Below, one piece after another: positions 9,229 through 18,350 of a DNA stretch of 64,000 nucleotides. Made by a program: the position numbers and the translations under genes. Within the stretch, counting starts at the first letter, position 1, and the number at the start of each line of letters is the position of its first letter. The stretch is taken from assembly GCF_000429305.1 (NCBI RefSeq), contig NZ_AUBP01000017.1:62001-126000 (forward strand), given 5' to 3'. This stretch comes from Desulfovibrio inopinatus DSM 10711. GTDB lineage: Bacteria; Desulfobacterota; Desulfovibrionia; Desulfovibrionales; Desulfovibrionaceae. The notes beneath the pieces are model-generated. The model saw nothing but the letters and a program-made list of their open reading frames with translations. It searched no databases and was not told the origin of the DNA.

Positions 9229-9267
9229 ACAAAGCGCCGAGGGATATCTCTTCCCTCGGCGCTTTGT
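9229..9267 (-). terminator. Strong hairpin terminator after tssM
   Basis: A perfect 16-bp stem (9229-9244 with 9252-9267) and seven-base loop, rich in G+C. On the minus strand it is followed by CCTTTTATT. It lies 22 bases beyond the tssM stop and ends the T6SS transcript before the mrr-like gene. Confidence 0.85.
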
Positions 9268-9288
9268 GTCTTATCGTTCAATGACATT

Positions 9289-12200
9289 CTACCAGGAATG
9301 GGTAATGACCTGCGGGATTTTAAAGGAGTCCTCCTTGAGAAGACCTATAAGGGGGACACCGCCTGTAATTTTGAAATTGACGTTGATGTCTTGAATGCCG
9401 AGAACGGCAAGGTCATCGGCGCTCTGGGGGAAGTCCGAAGCGCTATAGGTTTTGGCGTTGTAGCGGAAATCGGACAAGAATTTTGGAAAGCCCAGAGAGC
9501 CGGAATAGGTTTTGGTCAGCGTCACATTGGAAAAGTTAATCGTCAAAACCGTATCATTGCATTTCCCTGGTTGCCACGTGAATTGGGTACTTGTCGGATA
9601 ATTGTAGTTTTCGAGTTTTTGCACTTTTTCGAAGCAATCGAGCGTCAGGAGCGTTGCATACGGTTCTTCCTGCGCCCCCATGTTTGTGCCGGTGGGGAGT
9701 GCATCAATACTGACGGTATATTCGGATTGCACGGCCTGCGTTTGTTTGGATCCACCATTGAGGAAATTGATGAAATCCGTTGTGAACGGAAAGCTCACCC
9801 CGTGAACCTCTTTGGGAGCGTAGCCGTATTGCATGGTTTCAATAAAGGGGCTTGCGGCATCCTTGAGGAATTTCCAGACAAGGCCTTTCTCTTTATCGAA
9901 CATGAAGTTCGGGAGTTTTGATTCCGGAACATGCGCGGACTGCGCAATAACATCTCCATCCCAGCGTGCTTGCAGGATGTCGGCAGCTTCAAGGACAAGA
10001 TACGCCCAGAAGAAACGGACAGGCCCGGAAAGCAGGTCGCCGAAAATACCGGACAGATCTTTTTGTCCAGCCAGTTTTTGATCAAGGTCGACTTGCGCTT
10101 TTTGCGCAGCGACAAAAGGAGATTTGCTTTCCGCCGGCTTGGCCGGAGGGTTATACATGGAGCCCGCCAAAGCCAGCGCCGAGGTACTGGCCAACGTGCC
10201 AATATAGATTTCCTGTAAGGAGCTTGTATAGCTTTGATAACTTTTGACGGAGTCGAGGATGTCGTTGACGCGGCTCAGCCCGGAAGGAGAGTTGGCATCG
10301 ACGCTTCCCTGGACGCCATCTGTCGTGCCGGCGTTTTGCGTTTGTGCTGTGTCGTCACGGCCTATATTGCTGATTTGTTTGAAAAAATCATCAATGGATG
10401 TGACGCGTTGGGCTAAACCTTTTTCAATCGTCGTATCCGGGGCATTGGCTTTTTGGCGCACACGCTCGAAGAGAAAAACAGGTTCGAGCCAGGACGGTCG
10501 GTTCATAGTGGATTTATAGGGCGAGAGCTCTTTGGCCAGTGCATCAAGGACGAGAAAATAGGGGTTTTGCGGCGTGGACATGGTTTGCGCGAGCCCCTGC
10601 CATTCTTGCTTGTCGCGTTCCCATTGCAGGCCGGAGGAAAAATTCATCGCAAAAAGTTCCCAGGCCGTGATGTATTCATTCTCATACCATTTGGAGAAAC
10701 GTTCTGCCCATCCACTTCCATCGGGTTCTTTGCTCAGTGCCGATTCGATATGGTCCGCAAACGCCATGATGCGTTGTCGACCGTCGAGAGTAAAGGCCGG
10801 TTGAATCATAGGACCCTCTTCGTGTTCTTTGAGAGTTGGCCCCCAGAAGGTTTCCATGGTGATCGGAGTCATGCTCGGGAGATTATTGGCCCAGTCTACC
10901 AGCCAATTTTGTTCGATCTTGTTGGCGCGCAGCAGAGTTTGGAGCATGTTGACGAGATCGGATTTTTCTTTCTTCAATCCTTCTGTGTCTTGTGACCAGT
11001 TGAGGTACTGGAGATAGAGGGTGTCAAAGGTGTCAGCCGCCTGGACGGAAACGGCGGAATCCGTATTAATCAACGCCCGTTTATCCGGCTGAAAAATTTC
11101 ATTTCCTACCTTTGCCGAACCATTTGCTAAGCGGGTATCGAGGAGATTAATCCGGCCAGCGAGAAACGCGGCCAGTGCGGTGATCGTCGCAACAGGAGTC
11201 TCTTTATCAATCGAGGTGATTTGGTTCCGGAGCATGTCGTCCAGCAGGAGCAACGCGCCTTTCCCGAAGAGGGTACAATAAATCTTTTCCAGTCGCTTTT
11301 GGGCGTCGAGACTTTGATTGAAGCCCATACGAGGGATAATCCAATCCTGGTTGAGGTTCTTCATGGCAAGCAGTTCCTGTCGGAATCGAGCAAGCAGCAT
11401 GAGATCCTGGGTAAGATCACCACTCAATGCCGGAACGGTGGTGAAATCTTCTGTAAATTCTTCAAGAGCCTGATTGTTTTTGACGTAAGAAAACGTCAAC
11501 AGCCCTGCGAGGAAGAAGGCGAGAGCCAGAACCGATGTCATCGCAAGGTTGCGTGTGAGATACCGCCAAGTGAGAAATTCACGCAAGGGAGAGTTGAGGC
11601 GTCGGTCTTCGGGAAGAACGCGTTCAAAGAATTTCTTGAGGAAGAACCCTTTGTTCATGGTGAAGCCCGGTTCCGTAGATGTACGGAACGCAGCCATGGG
11701 CCCGGTGGCTAAGCTCAAGGGTTCGCCTTCTTGTCTGGCACTGGCAAAGTAGACGCCACGGAAAAATGGTGTTTCCTGGAATGAGTTCTTCTGGAACAGC
11801 GCTTTGGCATACCATGTGAGACCTTGAGCCATCTGGGCAAACGCATCAGGAAAAAGAACAACACCGGGATCTGGATCAGGCGTACGGCGCAGCAAATCCA
11901 AGCGCAGATTTTTGAGTTGTTCGACGAGTTCGTTGACAGCAAGAAGAGCGGTGTCATGAGGTGTATCATCGTGCGCGTCGAGATTTTTGTAGCCAAACGC
12001 CTCTTCGAGTTCGTCTTTCTCCAATGATTGGCAAAAATCGAGCATTCCCGGCACTTTGTCGAGCTTCGTGATAAGTACATACACAGGAAATCGTGCTCCT
12101 TGTGTACGCATCAACTCATCAACTCGCCGCCGGACACTTCGTGCCGTCACGGTGAGTTGGTCTTCATTCTGTGTGAGCAGCATATCAGCCGGGATGCAGA

Positions 12201-12834
12201 TGGTTAGTCCCGATGTGGGATCACGACGGCGATGTCGAGATAACAGCGTCAGAAATTCACGCCATTCGGCTTTAGCCAGCGCGTTGTTTTCTGCTTCCAC
12301 ATAGCGTCCGGCCGTGTCGATAAGTACTATGGAATCAAGAAACCAAAAGTCGACATTGCGTGTCGGCGTGACGTCTCCCACAGGCGTGACGTCGGTCATG
12401 GGCACAGAGAGTCGAGCGCTCTTGATCGCCTCGGATTTGCCAGCGCCCTGTTCGCCGATCACAAGATGCCATGGCAGGGCATAGACCGGGTTGCCATAGC
12501 GCGTCAGTTTTGCCGAGCGAAGATATTCTATGGCTTTGGCAAAGCGACTTTGCAAATCGGCTGCAGCACGTTCTTCTTCAGCGGCCACTTCGGCCACTTT
12601 GGCTTGCTCTTGGTCAATGACGCGCTTGACGAAGCGTTTTTCCCGACGTCGGAAAAACCACTTGCGAATAAAGATGATGAGCAAGACAAGACCGATGGGG
12701 CCGAATAAAATAGCCGCACCGACCCACATGGGCCACCCCTGGACTTTGACAAGGATATAGACGGCCAAGCCAGCGAGAGCAAACAGTACCAGGAACAATA
12801 GAATCTTGAAGAGGGTCCAGAAGAATTTCATCAT
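9289..12834 (-). CDS. tssM: Type VI secretion membrane complex protein TssM (IcmF)
   Basis: The large inner-membrane scaffold of the T6SS, which binds TssL in the membrane and TssJ in the periplasm. Residues 5-29 and 37-57 are the first two membrane helices. A cytoplasmic GTPase-like domain follows, with an intact Walker A GEQGAGKS at 127-134 and LIDTAG near 171-176. A third helix lies near residue 435, and the remaining ~740 residues are the periplasmic IcmF and TssJ-binding region. At 1181 residues it is a full-length family member, with no frameshift. It follows tssL with a 13-base gap in the tssJKLM transcript. Confidence 0.95.
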   Translation of the reverse strand: MMKFFWTLFKILLFLVLFALAGLAVYILVKVQGWPMWVGAAILFGPIGLVLLIIFIRKWFFRRREKRFVKRVIDQEQAKVAEVAAEEERAAADLQSRFAKAIEYLRSAKLTRYGNPVYALPWHLVIGEQGAGKSEAIKSARLSVPMTDVTPVGDVTPTRNVDFWFLDSIVLIDTAGRYVEAENNALAKAEWREFLTLLSRHRRRDPTSGLTICIPADMLLTQNEDQLTVTARSVRRRVDELMRTQGARFPVYVLITKLDKVPGMLDFCQSLEKDELEEAFGYKNLDAHDDTPHDTALLAVNELVEQLKNLRLDLLRRTPDPDPGVVLFPDAFAQMAQGLTWYAKALFQKNSFQETPFFRGVYFASARQEGEPLSLATGPMAAFRTSTEPGFTMNKGFFLKKFFERVLPEDRRLNSPLREFLTWRYLTRNLAMTSVLALAFFLAGLLTFSYVKNNQALEEFTEDFTTVPALSGDLTQDLMLLARFRQELLAMKNLNQDWIIPRMGFNQSLDAQKRLEKIYCTLFGKGALLLLDDMLRNQITSIDKETPVATITALAAFLAGRINLLDTRLANGSAKVGNEIFQPDKRALINTDSAVSVQAADTFDTLYLQYLNWSQDTEGLKKEKSDLVNMLQTLLRANKIEQNWLVDWANNLPSMTPITMETFWGPTLKEHEEGPMIQPAFTLDGRQRIMAFADHIESALSKEPDGSGWAERFSKWYENEYITAWELFAMNFSSGLQWERDKQEWQGLAQTMSTPQNPYFLVLDALAKELSPYKSTMNRPSWLEPVFLFERVRQKANAPDTTIEKGLAQRVTSIDDFFKQISNIGRDDTAQTQNAGTTDGVQGSVDANSPSGLSRVNDILDSVKSYQSYTSSLQEIYIGTLASTSALALAGSMYNPPAKPAESKSPFVAAQKAQVDLDQKLAGQKDLSGIFGDLLSGPVRFFWAYLVLEAADILQARWDGDVIAQSAHVPESKLPNFMFDKEKGLVWKFLKDAASPFIETMQYGYAPKEVHGVSFPFTTDFINFLNGGSKQTQAVQSEYTVSIDALPTGTNMGAQEEPYATLLTLDCFEKVQKLENYNYPTSTQFTWQPGKCNDTVLTINFSNVTLTKTYSGSLGFPKFLSDFRYNAKTYSASDFPQSADDLAVLGIQDINVNFKITGGVPLIGLLKEDSFKIPQVITHSW

Positions 12835-12847
12835 GTCTCGTACTCGC

Positions 12848-13522
12848 CTAGTTAAGCGACCCGAAGAAATTGAGCAGGGTTATATTGAGGTCGTTGTGGT
12901 AGAGCCAGTAAATCTGGCCTACAATAATGAGAGCGGCCACCGGGATGAGTACTGTATACCAATCGAAACGCCAGACATTCCATCGTCGTCCGGGGGCTCC
13001 GGGGTCGGGTCGGTAGGCCGATGGAAAAAGGTGGTCGGTTTCGGGGGTATACTCGGCAAATCGCCCGCTTTTGACACGTGACAACAATTCTTTGGTGATG
13101 CCGTCGCGTTCAGATTCATTGTCGGGGAGAAAGTATTTACCGCGAAATCCAAGTGCGAGGCAAATGGCATAGACTTCGCGAACCGATTTGTCTTCACTTC
13201 CAAGTTTTTCAAGGCGTTGGAAAAATTCCACCCCGGCGTTGTTGGTATTGAAATACCCACGCTGGAGTTGAATGTTTTTCCATTGTTCACGGTCCGGCCA
13301 ATTGGAGGTGAGCAGAGCCTCATCGACCCAGGCGCACACCGCGAATTTTGCGTTGATATAATCATTTTCGGCGACGCCATTCTGTTTGGCCAGTTCCTCG
13401 CTCTGTTCGAAATAGCCAAGAAGATCTTCCCGGACTTTCTCAAACGGAAGAGGCGGTGTTTTGCCTTCGATGAGGTACAGTGCATAGGCCAGGGGATTGG
13501 CAAACAAATCGATAATACGCAT
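12848..13522 (-). CDS. tssL: Type VI secretion protein TssL (DotU/IcmH), short form
   Basis: 224 residues: a cytoplasmic all-helical DotU domain (residues 1-180, starting NPLAYALYLIEG and including the conserved CAWVDEALL near 80) and one C-terminal membrane helix (about 192-212). It lacks the C-terminal OmpA-like peptidoglycan-binding extension found in longer TssL proteins, so cell-wall anchoring must come from another subunit. Only three bases separate its ATG from the tssK stop, and tssM follows, so the genes are translated as one operon. Confidence 0.92.
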   Translation of the reverse strand: MRIIDLFANPLAYALYLIEGKTPPLPFEKVREDLLGYFEQSEELAKQNGVAENDYINAKFAVCAWVDEALLTSNWPDREQWKNIQLQRGYFNTNNAGVEFFQRLEKLGSEDKSVREVYAICLALGFRGKYFLPDNESERDGITKELLSRVKSGRFAEYTPETDHLFPSAYRPDPGAPGRRWNVWRFDWYTVLIPVAALIIVGQIYWLYHNDLNITLLNFFGSLN

Positions 13523-13525
13523 GGT

Positions 13526-14914
13526 CTAGCCTCGCATGACGACGAGTTCGGCCGTCAGGTCCTCAGGTGCTGTATCCCAATAGAGAGAGAGCATATGTGT
13601 TTTTTCCACATCGAGCCACTGTGGGCTTGCCGAGTCGATGCGGAAGAAATAGGCGTTCTCCCCGCGAGCCAGCCCGGAGGGGGCATCGGCTGAGTAGGAG
13701 AGGGGGATACCTGGAACGGCTCGAGCTATGAGTGTCGAGATGTATTTGGTGGCGCTCAATTTGACGATGTGATGAATGGAATCGATGATAGACTCCATGC
13801 CTTGCTGAGTTTTCAGCACAAGCCAGTACGACTGGCCCGGTCTGAACACTCCTTCGGGTACTTCGGCGTTGAAGGAATCGCCTTCTCGAATGAGGCGTAA
13901 GAGATATTCAGGTCCGAGGACAAGGCCTTCCAGCAGGTCGCCGATTAATCGGCGCGCCGGCTTGAAGCATGCGTACAGGTTCTCATGGTCATATTCCGGG
14001 ACGATTTGCTTCCCGTCGCGACCTTCACCAAATGCATTGATAGACGCGGAAAACGTGGAAAGCTCCCCGACGAGTTGCGTGAGTTCGCAGAACATAGTCC
14101 ACGGGTGAATTGTATCGACCGAAGTCATACGATGAAGAAGCGGGACATGGCGGTTCAGCGTGCGTAACGCCATGAGGTAAACCATGTAGCGAATGTTGAC
14201 GTCAGACCCCTGGAGATCGTGCGGGCTTTTATACTGTTCAAGGACGCGGCACCGAGCGGAAGCAAGGTCACGGACTTCATGCATGAGCTGGGACAAGGCT
14301 TTGGATGCGCTGACATTGAGGCACGGGGGAATAAAGGTCGGGGAGAGAACGATACGCTCGCCTTGTCGTTGTAAGATGGCGACAGGCAAAACTTCGTAGT
14401 CGTTCATCTGGTCTTTTTCGGTTTCCCAAAAAATTTTGAGTGCGTACGAGAGACGTTGAACTTTGGACGGCGGACCGTCGGCATGCAAGTCGGGCAGTTC
14501 CTGCGGCTCAATATCGGTGACGTACTTTGTCGAAGCTTTAAAGGCATCGTCGGGTGCTTCAATCTCTGTGACGTTTTTGCCGGAAGGATTCCACTTGTGC
14601 ATACCCACGTACACTTTCATGGGCCGCTCTGTATCAAGCCAATCGTTTTCAAAGCTCCGAGCCTGCGTGACGGCATTGTCGGGAATACTGACAATGGAGC
14701 CATCTTTGAAAATGAACTCACCACTGCGGATTTCAAAGCGTTTGTTCTCAAGATCGGCTTCATTGATATCGAGGTCGCAAATTCCCCAAAAATATTGAAA
14801 TCCCACCTTTTGGAGGGATTTCAAGTGCATCGCCCATGAGGCGTCAGTGATTTGGAAATGCTGGGGCTGAAGAAAAAGCCCCTGGTGCCAATAAACCCGT
14901 TTCAGCGTATCCAT
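13526..14914 (-). CDS. tssK: Type VI secretion baseplate protein TssK
   Basis: 462 residues, the usual TssK length. The N-terminus (VYWHQGLFLQPQHFQ) is the diagnostic family motif. TssK forms trimers linking the phage-like baseplate to the TssJLM membrane complex and is related to siphophage receptor-binding proteins. AAGGAT precedes the ATG. It lies between tssJ (100 bases upstream) and tssL. Confidence 0.95.
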   Translation of the reverse strand: MDTLKRVYWHQGLFLQPQHFQITDASWAMHLKSLQKVGFQYFWGICDLDINEADLENKRFEIRSGEFIFKDGSIVSIPDNAVTQARSFENDWLDTERPMKVYVGMHKWNPSGKNVTEIEAPDDAFKASTKYVTDIEPQELPDLHADGPPSKVQRLSYALKIFWETEKDQMNDYEVLPVAILQRQGERIVLSPTFIPPCLNVSASKALSQLMHEVRDLASARCRVLEQYKSPHDLQGSDVNIRYMVYLMALRTLNRHVPLLHRMTSVDTIHPWTMFCELTQLVGELSTFSASINAFGEGRDGKQIVPEYDHENLYACFKPARRLIGDLLEGLVLGPEYLLRLIREGDSFNAEVPEGVFRPGQSYWLVLKTQQGMESIIDSIHHIVKLSATKYISTLIARAVPGIPLSYSADAPSGLARGENAYFFRIDSASPQWLDVEKTHMLSLYWDTAPEDLTAELVVMRG

Positions 14915-15014
14915 AAATCCTTATCCGCCTTTGGTCACTTCGGTTACAAAGGGCACAAAACCGGGAGGGAATCCGCAGGGAAACGGGATGGTCGCCCACA
15001 GAGGGCGAACCGCA

Positions 15015-15593
15015 TCAATCGCCGCCGACCTGCTGGATGCCGGTGGGGCCGAGGAACAGATTGATGAAGACCTTACCCGGCTTGCGTATGGTCGTGGTGG
15101 TAAAAAAACCTTCCTTCTTCTCGGTCACCGGATATTGATAGAGCTTGGTCGACTGTTTGGGGTCAAGCTGATTATATCCGGCGGCAATACCCATGAATGT
15201 CGCTTTTTCTGCACGATCCAAGGACATGGTTTGATCTTCCTTGGGCTGGACAAACAATCGTTGGTACGACGCCACCGTACCGTCAAATTCTTTGCATTCG
15301 AGAAGTTTTCGCAAGCCTTGCTGGGTCTTGGCCAACGAATTGAACGAATTGGGATCGCTCAGTTGATAAATGCACAACAACAGCGCATGACCGGTTTCAT
15401 CATACATGTTGAGCATGGGGTCGGCTCGGTATCGTAATTTGATAAAGCCGGGAGCGTATGTCCACTGGGGCTCGTCTTGTTTTGGATCCGGTGACCCACC
15501 GCACGAGATAAGGGAAAACAGTACAAGGCAACAGCAAACAGCCAAGACTGCCATTCGGGATACGTAGTGCGTAGACGGGCTCACTTTTAACAT
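15015..15593 (-). CDS. tssJ: Type VI secretion outer-membrane lipoprotein TssJ
   Basis: 192 residues with a lipoprotein signal: hydrophobic stretch at 14-28 and lipobox LISC with acylated Cys31, followed by GGS, consistent with outer-membrane sorting. The body is the beta-sandwich TssJ domain (IKLRYRADPMLNMYDETGHALLLCIYQL...), which binds the periplasmic part of TssM. The ATG at 15593 has a GGAG site five to six bases upstream; the in-frame start at 15638 lacks one. First gene of the tssJKLM transcript and divergent from the phage operon. Confidence 0.9.
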   Translation of the reverse strand: MLKVSPSTHYVSRMAVLAVCCCLVLFSLISCGGSPDPKQDEPQWTYAPGFIKLRYRADPMLNMYDETGHALLLCIYQLSDPNSFNSLAKTQQGLRKLLECKEFDGTVASYQRLFVQPKEDQTMSLDRAEKATFMGIAAGYNQLDPKQSTKLYQYPVTEKKEGFFTTTTIRKPGKVFINLFLGPTGIQQVGGD

Positions 15594-15917
15594 ATTTACT
15601 CCATTGTCAGCGATAGGATTTGACCAAAAAATCAGCACAAGTCAACAGTTACCTGGATACCGTTCTATTTTCGGTATGACTGGAGAAGGAGCTCTATTAC
15701 CGTGTTTAAGGGGGCTTAATACGGGAAAATTCGGCTCTTCACGGGGATAGTATCAGTTATGTTTCCTGTAATTGTTGAATATTAAAATATTTTTTTATTT
15801 GTTTCTCTCGCTGTCAAGGGGGAAAAGCACGACCCGGATCGGGTACGCGGGGGCAGCCAGGGAGACAGGTCAAAAGCCGTGGTAGTCTTCAGGTAAACAC
15901 AGAAGGAGACCTCGCGT
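15594..15917. promoter_or_regulatory. Divergent regulatory region between tssJ and the phage operon
   Basis: The 324 bases carry no gene. The centre (about 15765-15812) is strongly A+T-rich and probably bent. A short inverted repeat, ACCCG-GAT-CGGGT at 15832-15844, lies about 75 bases before the Mor-like gene and could be an operator. On the minus strand a TTGACT hexamer precedes tssJ by about 50 bases but has only a poor -10. No well-matched promoter stands out on the plus strand. Confidence 0.4.
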
Positions 15918-16325
15918 ATGACCGATAGTGTTTTTATGAATCACCACGCTCTTGATTGCAACCCCGATACATTCGATTGGGATATTCTCCCGGATAACAT
16001 TCAATATATGGCCAATGCTGTCGGACGTCAGGCAATGCTGACGTTATCTTTCGTTCTTGGAGGAAGAGAACTCTATATTCCTCATCAGATTCGAAGCGAT
16101 CATGCCTTATCTCATCTTCTTGGAAAGGATGCTGCGGAGCGTTTATCTGAGTATTATGGGGGAGAAAAAATATTCATTCCCACACGCAGTGTATTTGTCC
16201 GTCAAGATCGTGACCGGCGTATTCTGGAAGCATACACACGTGGTGATTCCATTTCAAAAATGGCACGTGAATTTCGTACGTCAAGAAAAACAATACGTTT
16301 TGTTCTTCTTCGGTACGAAGAGTGA
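15918..16325 (+). CDS. Mor-like phage transcription activator
   Basis: 135 residues matching the Mor/C family of phage Mu: dimerisation region with SEYYGGEKIFIPTR (the conserved GG-I-P turn near 82-92), then a C-terminal helix-turn-helix (DRRILEAYTRGDSISKMAREF and RTSRKTIRFVL). Mor proteins bind upstream of middle or late promoters and recruit RNA polymerase to promoters that lack a -35 element. As first gene of the structural operon it is the obvious candidate for its control. AAGGAGA lies nine bases before the ATG. Confidence 0.8.
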   Translation: MTDSVFMNHHALDCNPDTFDWDILPDNIQYMANAVGRQAMLTLSFVLGGRELYIPHQIRSDHALSHLLGKDAAERLSEYYGGEKIFIPTRSVFVRQDRDRRILEAYTRGDSISKMAREFRTSRKTIRFVLLRYEE

Positions 16326-16409
16326 TTGGTGGTACAAGGTACCACTTATGAAAAAATAAAAAGTGCGTATTGTAAGACCATATTGAACGACACGAACTCA
16401 ACAATAACC

Positions 16410-16823
16410 ATGGCAATGCATACAATGACTGAAAAGATGCGTCGATTTTTCGAAGAGTACGAGAAGGACAAAAATCCTGTTCAGGCTGCGTTGCGTGCCG
16501 GCTACAGTCCACGTTCGGCCGCGTCGACAGCAAAAAAACTGTTGAAACGGGTGGAGTCGCTATCATCGGTCGATCAAGCGGTTTCGACTTCTGCTGCCTC
16601 ACCATCGCAGGAAGCTCCGTCACAGCTCGATCGTAATGCCATTGTTCAGGGTTTGTTGCTCGAAGCCACGACAGGTGAACAACAAAGCTCCCGCATTAAA
16701 GCCTGGGAGTTGCTCGCCAAGCATCTTGGACTGTTGAGTGAGAAATCCGCGGAGTCGCAGGCTATGACCGTTACGTTTGACATCGATTTGGGGGATTCCC
16801 GTCATGAACGCCGTCACGATTAA
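16410..16823 (+). CDS. Phage terminase small subunit
   Basis: About 137 residues. The N-terminal helix-turn-helix resembles the terminase_2 family (KNPVQAALRAGYSPRSAASTAKKLLKR with the diagnostic AALRAGYS motif), which recognises pac or cos DNA. The middle is low-complexity and linker-like, and the C-terminus (EATTGEQQSSRIKAWELLAKHLGL) is a helical oligomerisation or large-subunit-contact region. Start choice is uncertain: ATGs at 16410, 16416 and 16425 are all possible and none has a clear ribosome site; upstream residues back to 16326 look non-coding. The end overlaps terL by 20 bases. Confidence 0.8.
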   Translation: MAMHTMTEKMRRFFEEYEKDKNPVQAALRAGYSPRSAASTAKKLLKRVESLSSVDQAVSTSAASPSQEAPSQLDRNAIVQGLLLEATTGEQQSSRIKAWELLAKHLGLLSEKSAESQAMTVTFDIDLGDSRHERRHD

Positions 16824-18231
16824 TTACTCCGCTTCGCCGGTGCTCCGTCATTTTCATAAAAGCGATGCCTTTGTTCGTGGCGTCATGGGGCCGATCGGCT
16901 CCGGGAAGTCTTCGGCCATGTGTCTTGAATTACTGGTGCGTGGGTTACGTCAGGTGCCCGGCCCCGACAAGGTGAGACGGACGCGATTCGCCATTATTCG
17001 GAATTCTTACCCTGAGTTGAAATCCACGACGATAAAAACATTTTCCGACTGGGTACCCGAGTCCATTTGCCCCATAAAAGGGGGAGCTCCCATTTCTGGA
17101 CGAATGCGCCTTCCGCTTGGTGATGGGACACGGATCGATATGGAGTTGCTTTTCTTGGCACTCGATCATCCTGACGATGCGAAAAAATTGTTGTCCCTTG
17201 AATTGACGGGAGCGTGGGTCAATGAAGCCCGTGAGATTGATAAATCGATTATCGATGCTCTCACCGGTCGTGTCGGCCGATACCCGGCCAAACGGCATGG
17301 AGGACCGTCTTGGTCTGGCGTCATCATGGACACAAACCCACCCGACGACGAGCATTGGTGGTACGTGCTTGCTGAAGTTGAAAAGCCCAAGGGGTTTTCC
17401 TTTTATCGGCAGCCCGGAGCGTTGTTGCGCCAAAACGGGAGATATGTCCCGAACCCTGAAGCCGAAAATGCTGAGCATCAACCTCTTGGCTATGAGTATT
17501 GGTTACGTCAAGTCGATGGGAAACCGGCCGATTGGATCGATGTCTACATTCTCGGGCGATACGGAACCACCCGATTCGGGCATCCGGTGTATCCGGAATA
17601 TGACGATACGATCCATCTTGCGACCGATAGTCTTGAACCTATGCCCGAGATTCCCTGTATTCTCGGTTGGGACTTCGGCCTTACTCCGGCATGCGTCATC
17701 ACTCAAACAACACCGAGCGGACGGTTTACGGTGCTGTACGAATTGGAAAGCGAAAGCATGGGTATTCGTCAGTTTGCCAATGAGATCGTGAAACCATTTC
17801 TTGCCGAGCGTGGCTTGTCAACGTCCTTTCTCTCGGTCGGTGATCCGGCTGGAGCGGCTCGGTCGCAAACCGATGGTCGAACGTGTCTCGAAGAACTGCA
17901 TAAAGCCGGTATTCCCACTCGACCGGCACCGACCAATAGTTTTCTTGCCCGACGCGAGGCCGTTGCCGGTTTCTTGCTTCGCAGCCTCGATGGGGCTCCG
18001 GGGTTTGTCCTGTCACCGGCCTGCAAAACACTGCGGAAAGGGTTTCTCTCCGGGTATCATTACGGACAAAAACTGTCGGGAGAACCGGAGCGACCGGCAA
18101 AAAATCGATTTAGTCACCCACATGATGCGCTCCAATACGCGGCGCTTTTGGCCGAGCACAACTCGTTACGACGTCGGCCCGTTACGCAACGCCGTCGTCA
18201 TGCTCCGGCAGAGAGTGTGGCCGGATATTGA
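16804..18231 (+). CDS. Phage terminase large subunit
   Basis: 475 residues. The N-terminal ATPase has Walker A GPIGSGKS at residues 29-36 and an LTGAWVNEAREI Walker-B-like segment near 140. The C-terminal RNase-H-like nuclease begins with ILGWDFGLTPACVI and ends with the HPHDALQYA motif that supplies the last metal-binding aspartate. It translocates DNA into proheads and cuts it. The ATG at 16804 has GGGGGA six bases upstream and the ATPase homology begins soon after; the in-frame ATG at 16777 lacks support. Confidence 0.92.
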   Translation: MNAVTINYSASPVLRHFHKSDAFVRGVMGPIGSGKSSAMCLELLVRGLRQVPGPDKVRRTRFAIIRNSYPELKSTTIKTFSDWVPESICPIKGGAPISGRMRLPLGDGTRIDMELLFLALDHPDDAKKLLSLELTGAWVNEAREIDKSIIDALTGRVGRYPAKRHGGPSWSGVIMDTNPPDDEHWWYVLAEVEKPKGFSFYRQPGALLRQNGRYVPNPEAENAEHQPLGYEYWLRQVDGKPADWIDVYILGRYGTTRFGHPVYPEYDDTIHLATDSLEPMPEIPCILGWDFGLTPACVITQTTPSGRFTVLYELESESMGIRQFANEIVKPFLAERGLSTSFLSVGDPAGAARSQTDGRTCLEELHKAGIPTRPAPTNSFLARREAVAGFLLRSLDGAPGFVLSPACKTLRKGFLSGYHYGQKLSGEPERPAKNRFSHPHDALQYAALLAEHNSLRRRPVTQRRRHAPAESVAGY

Positions 18232-18350
18232 CGGAGAGAATTGTTTTTTTAGCGGCGTAAAAAGCGTTGTGAAATCCATTTGAGAGTCGTTCAAGACGTT
18301 TCCATGAAGAACGACGTACTCAGACGAACGTGAACATGAAAGGGAAAGAT

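Noticed and set aside
9298-9921. Plus-strand 207-codon ORF within tssM
   Set aside because: Antisense to the end of a full-length TssM; no ribosome site or motif.
15594-15917. Phage attachment site or tRNA at the left edge of the particle operon
   Set aside because: No tRNA fold and no direct repeat matching the right edge near 33.6 kb could be found by eye.
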